Assembly (NCBI RefSeq): GCF_000151665.1
Contig: NW_013171836.1
Location: 5,001 to 69,000, forward strand
Source: Blastocystis hominis
Lineage: Eukaryota; Sar; Bigyra; Opalinata; Blastocystidae
Direction: 5' to 3'
Length of the DNA: 64,000 nt
This document shows, piece by piece, positions 38,880 through 49,461 of this stretch (the first letter of the stretch is position 1; the number at the start of each line of letters is the position of its first letter). Both the position numbers and the translations under genes were made by a program. The notes under the pieces are model-generated. The model searched no databases. It was not told the DNA's origin and saw only the letters and a program-made list of their open reading frames with translations.

Positions 38880-41800
38880 TTATTATTTCCTCCTGAAACG
38901 GTGAATCCGATTAGCAGGTACACGTTCCCAATGAACGATAGCGGGTCACCATTTTCGTCCTTCAATTCGTACACGATGCGATCAAGCAATTCAGAACATG
39001 GTACCAACATGCGATTCTTGTAGAAGTAATTCTTGTACAAGCTGTCCATCGGGACATTCGCAAGCAGTGGTATCGTCTTGCTTTTCATGATGTTGCAATA
39101 CAGCTGTATGTTCGATAGACCGTTCGTGATATCGACAGGATACTCGGCAACCATTGGACCATAGTTGGCATAGTACACACCATCGTCGAAAGGGATACGC
39201 CATGTATGCGATTGCGATCCTGAAGCGGGAACGATGGTTCCCAGGTTACCACTCAACGAGAACACGTAGTCTGCGTGAATGTAGTACCCATCTGTCTCAG
39301 CTTTCCATCGTATGTTCAGTGCAGCCGAGTCAAAACACTGGTTCATGTGCCATATCATGTCAGCCTGTGTCAACCGTGATGGTATGGTCCACGTGAATGT
39401 CTGAACGTCATCTGTGTACGTGATATCAGTCTCGGGGGAAGCACTGCTTCCCTCTTCGTCCAGTGTCATCATTCCGTACGGGGAGCGAATCGTCGTGTTA
39501 GCCGTGTACGACTCAGATTGTTCCCAGTCAACGAAGGTAGCCAATGATGGAACAACAACTTCATCATTCCTCACATAGTGGGGCAGCTTCGCTGCCCCGG
39601 GGAAGCTTTGCTTCCCCACATACGTAACACGTGTCGGTTGTATGAATTCGATCGACACAGCACGATCGGAATACGTACTACCTTTGATCATATTCGTCAC
39701 ATTCAGTCCATCGATGTTTGCCATCGCAAACTCGTAAGGTGATGTCAACTCGGGCATCCTGATGTAGTAATTGCGATAAAACTCGAAATAACAAGACAGA
39801 TACACACCACCTGGTTCAGCGTATGGTCCGGGTATAATCTTGAAACATGGATTATCACAAAACAATATGAATCGTGGTTCTGTACCATTTCGACATCCCA
39901 TTCGTACTCGACCACCATTATCTGCAATGACATATACCAAGTACCCTCCGAGAGATGCATCTACAAATATCTTATTGATCACATTAGCGATCATATTCAC
40001 GATATCAATAGCGCTATAATGACCTCGTTGGATTGTGAGAGGTCTTTCGCCATATCCACGTATTCCAAGTATAAAATTCGTCGTATCGATAAACACTTTC
40101 GTGTGATATATACTATCCTTGGAATACCAAGGTCCGATCGAAGAACCATTCGATGACACCAAGTCACCTGTATTTTCCGATGTGATATGCAATTCCAATT
40201 CTGGTGCATAGTCCTTCGCAGTCCATGACATGCTTTCTCTATTGTCATTCACCGTCCACGCAATCGCATTCTGGTGAGATGGAGGTAGTTCCATAGCACT
40301 CGCATATCGAGCATTGAGTTCATTAAAACATGTGGTTGTAAGAGTATTCATCTTGATCGGGGTAGACGTATCTTCCGTTATGTAGAATTCACCACTATCG
40401 AGTACTGAGCCATCAGCTAAACGCATCGTGTATGTCGCGAGAGGCTTTAGCAGGAACCGATTATCATTCGTACGCATTTTCCAGTCATACGCAATGAAGG
40501 TGTTTGATCCTATGTACGCATGACCACCAATACCTTGATCATTCGTCATATCAGGTGGTGAATCGCTTTCAGGGTTGAACGAAGCTTCCACTGGTCGTTC
40601 GATGCACAGATTGCGTACCGTTGATGTCAATTTGAACCATGGAGTCCAACCAAAACCATTGATCGTCGTGTCAACACTGGATCGATCGAAATACCATCCG
40701 TCTGCTTGGACATTGAAGCGAACATGATCAACCTCGATCGTCATGGATGTGAGTGGAAGCACTTTCACCATCTCAGCACCGACAGCCTCGATGAACTCGC
40801 TGAACGTGTAGTAACCGACAGGCAATGTCAACATGTGCGAGACAGTGCCATCAGTAACAACCACGTGATTACACGAGGAAGACATGTAGTAGCGCTTCGG
40901 GTTATCCACTCCTTTCACCAAGATGTCCGATTCGAATCCGAGGATCGACCTGATCTCTGGTGCATTCGTGAAATCAATCATGTAGAAGTGATCTACCGTG
41001 ATGTGGAACGCATTCTCACCGCTATACACCAATTCGAACAGGGCATCACTTGCATTCAGCTTTGCAATGATCGTTTCGATGTCGTATGCACCGCGTGGTA
41101 TCGTGATCTCTTGAATCGTACTGCCAGCATTGATTAGCACCACTTGATCAGTCGGCACATTGTGCAACACGAAGTCCGTATACAACGACACAGACGAGAT
41201 GTAGCACTGATCGAATGAGAGAGGATTGTCCAGCTTCACTTCCTTCTTCGTGGTATTGCCGAACACTTCAATCATGGAGAACTGATTAGCGGAAGTGACG
41301 CTATTTTCACTTTGCTCGTACACATCCTCAATCGTCAACTGGAGTTCGAATTCGCCGTTCAATCGCATCATCTTGCCATCCATATCGCGGAACACGAACA
41401 TCAATTGATCAAACCGAGTGATCATTGGTATACGCACGTCTTCCACACTTCGCACGTAGTCAGCCGTTGGATCGTCAATGATCATCGTGGTGAGCAGGTT
41501 GTTGTTCTGGTTGGCAATCTTCAGGTCCGATGATCGCACGATCGTCGAGTAGACCTGAATCACTTGTCGATTTCGCGTGATATCAATCACGTTCGATCCA
41601 CTGAACGAAGCAGGTAGAATGACCGTTCGTCCATCGAAGCCGAGGATCTCACGAATGTCAGGTGCATCTGTGAAATCAATGGTGTGTGGAGACTGAATCC
41701 AGATACAGCCGAACGACGAGGCATTCGTCGATATGGAAAATGTAGTATCGGTCATCATATTGAGCAAGGCAATGATCTCACTGATCGTGTAATAACCAGC

Positions 41801-41989
41801 AGGGATCGTTACCTTCTCGTCATTGCTGTTAGTAACCACATTGGTCGTGTCTACGTTGTTGAACATCGAACCATTAGGATGAAACAACACAGTCATGGAA
41901 GTGATATAGGGATTCTTGTACTTGTACGGATTAACCCATGTAAATGAGCCGTTGGTAGGTGAGCCTTGAATAAGCATGGAGTAGTGCAT
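38876..41989 (-). CDS. Giant multi-module structural protein (1037 residues)
   Basis: Contains repeated beta-rich modules. The pattern G.Y....I....N followed by DFTDAP.IR.ILGF occurs near residues 64-120 and 290-345; further G.Y/H starts lie near 395, 660 and 860; ITNG/ITRN...IQVY blocks occur near 145 and 955. The last 100 residues repeat the closing block of the 231-residue protein (SNIQLYCNIMKSK...IVYELKDENGDPLSFIGNVYLLIGF). No signal peptide, enzyme motif or membrane helix. Probably a vertex, spike or base-type structural protein grown by internal duplication. Two hairpin elements lie in frame inside it (39435-39453 and 39580-39617). The start (GACCATGCAC) lacks the TAAATG motif. Confidence 0.75.
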   Translation of the reverse strand: MHYSMLIQGSPTNGSFTWVNPYKYKNPYITSMTVLFHPNGSMFNNVDTTNVVTNSNDEKVTIPAGYYTISEIIALLNMMTDTTFSISTNASSFGCIWIQSPHTIDFTDAPDIREILGFDGRTVILPASFSGSNVIDITRNRQVIQVYSTIVRSSDLKIANQNNNLLTTMIIDDPTADYVRSVEDVRIPMITRFDQLMFVFRDMDGKMMRLNGEFELQLTIEDVYEQSENSVTSANQFSMIEVFGNTTKKEVKLDNPLSFDQCYISSVSLYTDFVLHNVPTDQVVLINAGSTIQEITIPRGAYDIETIIAKLNASDALFELVYSGENAFHITVDHFYMIDFTNAPEIRSILGFESDILVKGVDNPKRYYMSSSCNHVVVTDGTVSHMLTLPVGYYTFSEFIEAVGAEMVKVLPLTSMTIEVDHVRFNVQADGWYFDRSSVDTTINGFGWTPWFKLTSTVRNLCIERPVEASFNPESDSPPDMTNDQGIGGHAYIGSNTFIAYDWKMRTNDNRFLLKPLATYTMRLADGSVLDSGEFYITEDTSTPIKMNTLTTTCFNELNARYASAMELPPSHQNAIAWTVNDNRESMSWTAKDYAPELELHITSENTGDLVSSNGSSIGPWYSKDSIYHTKVFIDTTNFILGIRGYGERPLTIQRGHYSAIDIVNMIANVINKIFVDASLGGYLVYVIADNGGRVRMGCRNGTEPRFILFCDNPCFKIIPGPYAEPGGVYLSCYFEFYRNYYIRMPELTSPYEFAMANIDGLNVTNMIKGSTYSDRAVSIEFIQPTRVTYVGKQSFPGAAKLPHYVRNDEVVVPSLATFVDWEQSESYTANTTIRSPYGMMTLDEEGSSASPETDITYTDDVQTFTWTIPSRLTQADMIWHMNQCFDSAALNIRWKAETDGYYIHADYVFSLSGNLGTIVPASGSQSHTWRIPFDDGVYYANYGPMVAEYPVDITNGLSNIQLYCNIMKSKTIPLLANVPMDSLYKNYFYKNRMLVPCSELLDRIVYELKDENGDPLSFIGNVYLLIGFTVSGGNNK
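39435..39453. repeat. Single hairpin of the same family inside the 1037-residue gene
   Basis: GGGAAGC, loop ACT, GCTTCCC, coding Glu-Gly-Ser-Ser-Ala-Ser in the minus-strand protein. Only one hairpin is present, so it may be a half element. Confidence 0.75.
39580..39617. repeat. Double-hairpin element inside the 1037-residue gene
   Basis: GGGGCAGC, loop TTC, GCTGCCCC, then GGGGAAGC, loop TTT, GCTTCCCC, both perfect. CACATA lies at 39572-39577 and 39617-39622, 45 bp apart, so the insertion adds exactly 15 codons and keeps frame. The duplicated Tyr-Val on either side of the insert in the protein reflects this. Confidence 0.92.
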
Positions 41990-42025
41990 GGTCTTTCTCT
42001 CTTTACCTTAGTCAACAAGACAATG

Positions 42026-42067
42026 GGGAGGAATCGAAGATTCCTCCCGGGGCAACGTAGTTGCCCC
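42026..42067. repeat. Double-hairpin element next to the right terminal repeat
   Basis: GGGAGGAATC, loop GAA, GATTCCTCCC (10-bp stem), then GGGGCAAC, loop GTA, GTTGCCCC (8-bp stem), both perfect, between the start of the 1037-residue gene and the terminal repeat. Confidence 0.9.
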
Positions 42068-42074
42068 ATCACAT

Positions 42075-42377
42075 CCATGGATACCATGGCCTACAATGGA
42101 AGTCAGGTTAACATTGCAGAAATTTGCCGAAATTGGCAGCCATGGGTTTCCGCGCGTTTCTTGTTATGGACAATACGGTAGCCAGGCAGGCAATGGCAGA
42201 AAATGGCCGGAAATGGGTTGCCGCGGTTATTTGGTAGGAAATGGATTTCCGCGTGTTTCCCGTCATGGCCATCGAGGTGACCAGGTAGGAAATGGCCGAA
42301 AATAACAAAAAACGGGTTGCCGCGGTTATTTGGTAGGAAATGGATTTCCGCGTGTTTCCCGTCATTCCCCTACTACT
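42075..42377. repeat. Right terminal inverted repeat (303 bp)
   Basis: Inverted copy of 19793-20095, the same length to the base, starting at CCATGGATACCATGG and ending CTACTACT. Differences from the left copy cluster at 42168-42215; the outer 150 bp is nearly identical. Confidence 0.93.
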
Positions 42378-42383
42378 AGTATA
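42378..42383. repeat. Target-site duplication, right copy (AGTATA)
   Basis: AGTATA immediately outside the right terminal repeat, identical to 19787-19792. Confidence 0.93.
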
Positions 42384-42755
42384 TCTACAGTCTACTCCAT
42401 TCTATTGTTGGCAAATATACTATGATTCACATAAAGCACTTAGTAGCTTGTCTTTTCTTCTTTTTATGATTCCTTTCTTTTCTATTCGCGATTCTATCAC
42501 ATGAAATTACTTCTGAACGCTAATTATTGATTATACTACCTTGGTGTTACATAGAACAATGAGATTACAAATTAAGCTGTTGTGCATTCTTCTGTTTGAC
42601 TTTGCACTAATTTATCGCATTGCTAGTATACTTTTCACGCGAACTTTCTTATATAACAACAGTTAATATACCAAGTCCGCAATTTGGAAGTCAATTTCAA
42701 ATTGTTTGTTATTAACAAACTAGAAACAAATGGAACTTCGGTCCTGTTTCAATTA
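42384..42755. other. Host intergenic, right flank of the transposon
   Basis: AT-rich, between the right target duplication and the stop of the minus-strand gene at 42756. No coding signal seen. Confidence 0.5.
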
Positions 42756-43172
42756 TTACGGAGAAGAAGCTTCAGTTGGATGGAAGATATTGTACCGATT
42801 CTGGATAGCCTCTACAAAAGCCGGGTTTTCTACAATGACGATAGAATAATAACGATTACCTGAGAACTCGCCACTAACCTCGGAAGCATCCATGAATGAC
42901 TGATTTGTTTCCGCCTGATTGACAATTTTCAACGACGCCTTAGGTATACCTATACTAAAAATAGTTGTAGTTAGAATATACCATATAAGAAGATATTTGT
43001 AGTCGTAACGAAGTTGTTAAGTCTGCATCTGAAAATGGTGAGTTTGGGCAGAGCTATTTGATTATTTACCATTTCAATGATAATTACAAACTAATTTCAA
43101 ATTAACAGATGTGCTCGCAGTAACAGCTTGACCACGCAAAGCATTGGCAGAAAGATCAACAGTCTGTAACTG
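42756..43172 (-). CDS. C-terminal exons of an unidentified host gene
   Basis: A final exon (42756 to about 42949) reads PKASLKIVNQAETNQSF, then MDASEVSGEFSGNRYYS, then a Val/Ile strand and a C-terminal helix ending before TAA. An earlier exon (about 43172-43105) reads TVDLSANALRGQAVTAST. Between them, about 43045-42982 is also coding-like, but two splice solutions compete (introns of 38 and 43 nt, or one using a 32-nt intron 42950-42981). Upstream, a GTAAGT donor near 43400 suggests more exons. The 5' part is unresolved and no family is recognised. Confidence 0.5.
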
Positions 43173-44503
43173 AAAATAACCTTTTGGTATTGAAAATGAT
43201 CATAGCTTTTTTCAAATAATATATCAATTGTCAATTGAATTGTGTGACTATTTATCTTCATATTTCAAAAACTAGGAAATGTGAAATCTAATAACAAACT
43301 ATCAATTGTAATACTCTTATAATTATACTTTCAATCAGAGATAATAGATAAGAGTTCTACAATTTATCCATTTTCAAGTTGTACCAAAATAGTATACTTA
43401 CTGAGAGTAGATCGGCCACTGTATATAGAAATATTTCGCTTACTAATGATAAAATCTATTTATTCATGTATTATAATAATATGCAATACAGAGCATCGCT
43501 TTCGATACTTTGCTCTAGGAATCACAGCCACCATCTGATTATAACAGTTCTTCTTATCTATATTTCTTCCAAATTGATTTTGACTTGTGAGTTTGCATTT
43601 ATTCTTAATTTGCTATTGGTTCTGTCTATTCTATTAGATGAATTGACATATATGATTCAAAAAACAGACTATAATATACCCTTTTTAGGCTTGTTATTTG
43701 TAACCTTCCCCAGAGAATGGGTACATCAGTTTTATACAATTTACATTACGATCACTCTCTTGTAATAAAGTCAGCAAGAAGTTCGCATCTAATCATCGTC
43801 GTTTTTTGATTTATTTTTGTTTAAATATGATAATTAGCGTATTGATTTCATTTCTGTGACATACTTTGGTATATCGCAAAGATAATTCTATGCCATAGAG
43901 TAGTTTTCAGCATTTCTATTCTAGTAATTACAATTTCGTGATCACATCAATTCCCTTGCTGTTTTGCGATGGTTTGTTTATTCCTAGGAATACTAAGGTG
44001 CATTTCAATCTGTAATCCACATGAACTCCTCTTATCTGCCTTTCACTCAGAGTTTGTTCTATATATTATCCATGCGATGAATATCATTTCCTACTTGATT
44101 TTGATTTTCATTATCCTTATCTTAACCCTGAATCTACTATTTCTCTACATATTGAAATGATTTGTTCCAGTTTATTATCATCAATGACTATTTTACTCTT
44201 GTCAAATAGCCGTTATTTCTTACAGATTACAAATGCACTCTTTAGTATTTCCTGTGCGGATTTCCTAAACATGGATGATCTCTCTGCATATCGTGGAATG
44301 AAGAGTTCGATTCTTTTCCTGTACAATAGTTCTTTTTTAGATACGCTTTTTTATTTGTAATCAAGTTGCCTTGTATTAGTGGTTCTCGTTTCCTCATTAT
44401 TATTTCTTGTCCCTATTTCATATATTATAAAATAGGGATTAGGGTACAAACCGAATATATGATATCTATTCTATCATTTTTCACATTATTTTTGTATTTT
44501 AGA
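43173..44503. other. Unresolved AT-rich region
   Basis: May contain 5' exons of the minus-strand gene above (a splice-donor-like GTAAGTAT is near 43400 on that strand) and the promoter of the surface gene at 44504. Plus-strand open frames here are rich in Ile/Leu/Tyr and look like chance. Confidence 0.4.
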
Positions 44504-47500
44504 ATGAAATCTCTATTATTCGTAAGTACTCTATGTATGTCATCGTATCACTACTTACTCTTAGTCTTACTTGTGTATTGTGACTTAACTTGTTCTTCTG
44601 GAGAAACTTATGTCAAGTTTGTGAAAAAGTGTGGCGATAGCAGTGCAATTGAGGAATCTTTCAAAGTATATGATGGATCGACTCTATTGTATACTGGAGC
44701 CAACTTTGCCAACAGGGAAACACGAACGATTGAGCAATGCTTAACCTCTTTCGTCAATAATCAATTCACTGTTGAGCTGATCGACTCATATGGCGATTCG
44801 TGGTATACTGGATCCTATCTGACTATATTGGGGAAGTCTGGAAATGTAGTTTTCAAAAATATGATGACAGATAATAACCAAGAATCTTTTCCCTTTTCTC
44901 TCTATTATGGAATTGAGCAAGATTCCACTTGGAAGATGACTTCCGGCGTTGCTTCTGCTGGATGGACTGAGTACTCGTTTTCTGACAGCACTTGGACGGA
45001 TGTTACTCTTGGTTCTGAGACTACAGTTGAATCTGGTACTCAATATTTCCGCAAGCAGTTCGTGGGTCTTTCAGATATGGCTGCTTATGATGTGCGGCTG
45101 CACTACAAGGCTGGAGTGATTGCCTATATCAATGGAATTGAGGTCTACCGCGACAATCTGCCTGATGGAGCTGTTTCTTCGACCACTGCTGCGACTGGAG
45201 AATATTCTGAGATTGCCTATCGTGGATTCATCCGTCCTGGCTCTGAAGTGGCTTCACAACAATCGATTCTGGCTGTGGAGCTCCATTTCAATTCTACACA
45301 AACTATTGTGGACTTCAATGCCTATCTTGCTATTCTGGCTACCTCTACTACTGAAGGCAATTGTTTTATTTATGCTGAATCTACTTATGTGACTTCGAAC
45401 GGTGGCTCAAGTGTTACCAATATCTTTGATTTCGTTAAGTCAAGTTATTATCAGGCTAGCTCTTCATCCCTTCCTGCTACTGTAACCTACTCCTTTGAAG
45501 GACCAAGACCCTACATTAACTCCCTCCGTGTTTGGCCTTATACGTCTATTACATCTGCTCCTAGCACATTCTCTTGGCAAGGATCGAATGATAATTCGCA
45601 ATGGACAACTGTGTTTACTGTATCTGATGCTACTTATGAAACCAAGGTTTACCAAATCTTTGGTGGTTATTTCTATGCTTCGCTTTACCCGCACTATCGT
45701 CTCAATATTGTTAGTAGCAGTGGTACTAATTATGTTTATGCATATGAAGTCCAACCCTTGATTTGCTCTACATCCATTCCAACCTCTATCACATTCACTC
45801 CTGACTCATACACCTTCTTGGCATCATTTGAAATGGTGTATGTCCAGCCTGATATTTCCGAGTTTACTTCATGTTCAGCTCAGAACCTTCCTGAGGGTCT
45901 TTCAATTGATTCTGTTACTTGTGTGATTTCTGGAGTTGCGGACACGGCTGTTTCTGATTTGACGATCACTGTTACTTCTGTTATGAATAACAATACATAC
46001 ACTGGATCGTTTACTCTTAATATCCAGGAATGTTCTGGTACAGTACTGAACATTCTACGTACCTATGGATCCAATGCTGCTAAGGAGAGTTTCGAAATTA
46101 AGGATACTTCAACCCAGCAAACAATCATATCTGTTGCTGCCAACTCTGGTCAGGTTAGTAATGAAGATTGGACCCATGTTGTTTGCGTTACTGGATCAAA
46201 GTATGCAGTTACTGTAGGATCCGAAAACAGTTATTGGAGCGCTGCTTCCTTTCTGTATGTCCGTGCTATTCTCTATGGTGATGAAATGGAAACGATTCTT
46301 CGTATGAGATATGATTCGAGAGTCGGTTTCCCTTCATCTCGTACGTTTAATGCTCAGTATTCCATTCTTCCCCATTCCAACTGGTATTACAAGCATGGAG
46401 AAGTTCCTACTGATTGGTATTCATCAACTTCCACTACTGGATGGACTGAGGGAAATACCAGCAACTTTCCCGACTCTACCAACCAGATCCAGCTGTACAA
46501 GAAGACATTCACTGTTGCGGACATCAACAACATTGCTGGATTCGTTCTTTCCATCAAGTACAAGTATGGATGCATTGTCTATCTGAATGGACATGAAGCG
46601 TTCAGAAAGGGATTGACGGATACAACGATCAGCACTTCGAGTTATGCTGACAACATTTACACGGATACTCTCTTTCACCAGATTTCTCTTCCCATCAAGA
46701 CGGTTCAAGTTGGAGAGATCACTGCTGTGAACTACATCCAACAGGGATCGAATACTATCGCCATTGGACTCGTTGCTGCCAATGCAAACCAGAAGGAAGC
46801 GATCTTCGATGGTGCCATTCGATTGATGGGCGACACGACCACATCTCGTGTCTTTGACTACACTGTTACCTACAGTGGATTGGATGGAGATGTATCTGAA
46901 TGTTTTGAGCAATACTATGCATATGAAGTCGAGCCATCATCATACACGACTAATTATTTGAATATTGCGTTCAACAACGATCGTCAAGAATGGATCAACT
47001 CTGTGACTATCAAGGCATACTACAGACAGATTAGAGCACAGCCTCGTGAGTTTGTACTAAAGGCTCGAAGTGGAAATGATGCATGGACCACGTTGACAAC
47101 CGTGACTGAGCTTACTTGGTCTCAAGTTGGTCAGGCTCAAATCATCTATTTCCAGAATAATAAGGCATACAACGAATATCGTTTTGAAAATATAGCCACA
47201 GGTGATTTCCTACAAGAATACTGGAAGTTCAATACCTTGGATATGAGTTCAGTGTACACAACGATGACCATTCCTGAACTTGTCTATGATGATATTACCA
47301 TTTTCAAGGATATTGAGATGGGAGAAGTCTATCCGAACTCTCCGTATTACTACAATTTCCAGATCAGCCCCAGTCTTCCTGCTGGAATTTCTCTTGACCC
47401 GAACACAGGCATGATTTCTGGAACTGCTACCGCTCCAAAGATATCTACAACCTATACCATCACTGCCAGCAAACTTAGTGGAGGTACTTCCTCTGTTTCT

Positions 47501-49461
47501 TTTTCGCTTTCTGTTGAAGTTTGCACTGGGAGCCAATCATTGATTACTTTAGTGGCTCGCACTGATAGCTGGCCAGGCGAAGGTTCTTACAAGGTCTATC
47601 AGGGAATTGGTACAAGTGGAACTGTTGTCGCTTCTATAGATAGTTTTATTACTGGTAGTAGCTTGAATTATGGAGATTTCTGTCTGGAGAATGATATCTA
47701 CACTATTCAATTACTTGATTCTGGAGGGGATGGCTGGTTTAATCCTGCTGGGTATTATCTGACCGTGGATATGGGTGCAATGATTTTTGAAATGGGACAG
47801 CTCCCTGCGAACACTCATTCCGTAAGCACAATGTTTTCTTCATATCTTCCGTTCCAGATTGAGTATACCGAATGGAAGGTCAACTATGATTGGGTGGAGA
47901 ATTGGAATACTGTTGACTTTGATGACTCTGATTGGGAATCTAAGAAGGCGAGTCTGATTGGAACGAATAGTAAAATAACCACCTACATTCGTAAAGAAGT
48001 AAACATTCCAGATATTGGCAACTACCATGTGCTCAATATTCGTGTGAAATACACTGGAGGTGTTGTTGCTTACTTTAATGGATTCAAAGTGGCTCGTTTT
48101 AATATGGGGGAAATCTTCGATTCGGAGACGATGTCATTTACCCTCCATGATGAAAAGGTATTCTCCATGTTCCACATAATTATGACGAATGTTGCTGGAA
48201 GAACGGGAAAGAACATGATGGCTTTTGAAATTCATCGTCCTATGGATCAGTCATCGTCAAATCCGATAGTGTTCGATGCTACCGGAGTGTTTGGAGTGAA
48301 TGAGTGTTCGATTGTTGTGGACACTTACTCATCAATCGATGGTTCGGAGGTTGATATGTGCTCTATTGAAGAACTATTTGATTTGAATCCCACAACTTAC
48401 GGATATCAGACAAACGTTATGGGAACCTATCTGGAATGGGCGGTGGAAAACTTGGAAGGAACCAAGTTCAATAGTTTTGCTATGCAAACCGTTTATTCTC
48501 GTAGTGAGTATGGATTCTCTCTCTATGGTCGCAGAAATACATTTGACGATTATATCACAGCAGTTGAGACGGTTGATCAGACTACTCAGGCACTAAGGCG
48601 CAATGCTTGGTCTGCTCCTGTGGGTACTATTGGATTCAAGCAGCTTCGATTTGAAGTGGATGTCGCTGCATCAAACATAGTCTATGTGAGTTCCTACATG
48701 CTTCAGTACTGTAAAGTGAGTGGAAGTGGATCATGTCCTGGTGTTGATGAATACCCTTCTGTGGGAGAAGGAGAGATTTCACCTGGCAATTGCGAAAAGG
48801 GATATCGAGGCTATTCTTATCGTACTTGTTCCAATGGTCAATTGGGAGAGATTGACTACAGACATTGCATTCAGCTCGAACCTAAAAATCTGACATATGA
48901 GCACAATGAATACAACCTGACATTAGATATTACGATATCCATTGCTCCACCTGCATATGAGAATGTTAGTGAAGAGTTTTATTTGGCCGAAAATAACCAT
49001 CTGCCTCTTGGGCTTACGCTAAACCCGATATCTGGAGAGATTGTTGGAACTCCGGTAATGGATATCGGAAAGTCAAATTGTACAATCTTTGGAAAGAATC
49101 AAGTGGGTATTGTGTCTACGACACTCCTATTCAATGTCCAAAGAGGAAGGTGTGAAGAAGATGGCCACTTCCCAATGACTTATGTTGGAAAAGTGGCTGT
49201 TTATGAATGCGCATCGGATGGTCTTTATATTGGAACACAGAAAAGGCCTGCAAGCTTGGCGAAACGGGTGGCGAATGGCAAAGAACGAGTGGGTTCTGTA
49301 TTTCGATTATTTTCTTAATTGTACTGGTAGTAGTAGTTGTTGTGATTATTGTGGTTATTGCGCTTATTATAGTTTATGTGAAGAGAAGTAAAAAACAGCA
49401 AAATACCAAAAGAAAATCTGTTTCTAAAAAGGGAAGTGTGAAAAAGGATATGAATGTCTAA
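44504..49461 (+). pseudogene. Large type I surface protein, right paralogue, 3' frame break
   Basis: Paralogue of the 14016-18950 gene, with the same domain order throughout (galactose-binding-like sandwiches, LP.G.S.D..T..ISG modules, GTQKR stalk). Removing a 39-nt GT-AG stretch (44526-44564) gives a clean leader, MKSLLFVILLVYCDLTCSS; without it the frame also stays open. At about 49243 one base is missing after CAGAAAAGG: the reading frame runs to an early stop at 49318 without a membrane helix, while the other frame (to 49461) supplies the conserved KLGETGGEW stalk, a strong transmembrane helix and the Lys/Arg tail. Exon length is one base short of a multiple of three. Either a real mutation yielding a secreted protein, or an assembly error; if the latter, this is an intact CDS. 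Confidence 0.75.

Larger units (their letters stand above)
19793..42377. mobile_element. Polinton/Maverick element, 22,585 bp, complete
   Basis: Begins AG and ends CT, is flanked by a perfect 6-bp duplication and has 303-bp terminal inverted repeats. It encodes the diagnostic set: protein-primed PolB (20122), rve integrase (26256), FtsK/HerA-type packaging ATPase (31322), adenain-like protease (33869), and a capsid-type protein (29296). Structural and accessory genes fill the rest. Genes are compact, mostly intronless and on both strands, in contrast with the mini-intron-rich host. Intact target duplication and terminal repeats point to a recent insertion, although the capsid gene has a one-base frame break and the fibre-like gene lacks an ATG at its likely start. 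It is not a typical virophage, since no superfamily-3 helicase is visible and PolB plus rve integrase are present. Confidence 0.96.

Noticed and set aside
19793-42377. Virophage rather than Polinton
   Set aside because: The 6-bp duplication, AG/CT ends, protein-primed PolB and rve integrase are diagnostic of Polintons, and no primase-helicase is visible.
43379-43765. Plus-strand 128-residue hydrophobic frame
   Set aside because: It is Ile/Leu/Tyr-rich in very AT-rich DNA, without motif or start context, and overlaps a region with minus-strand splice signals.
49205-49260. A 20-nt GT-AG intron repairing the right surface-protein frame
   Set aside because: It would restore the frame but delete the GLYIGTQKR segment that the left paralogue conserves, and 20 nt is shorter than any other intron here.
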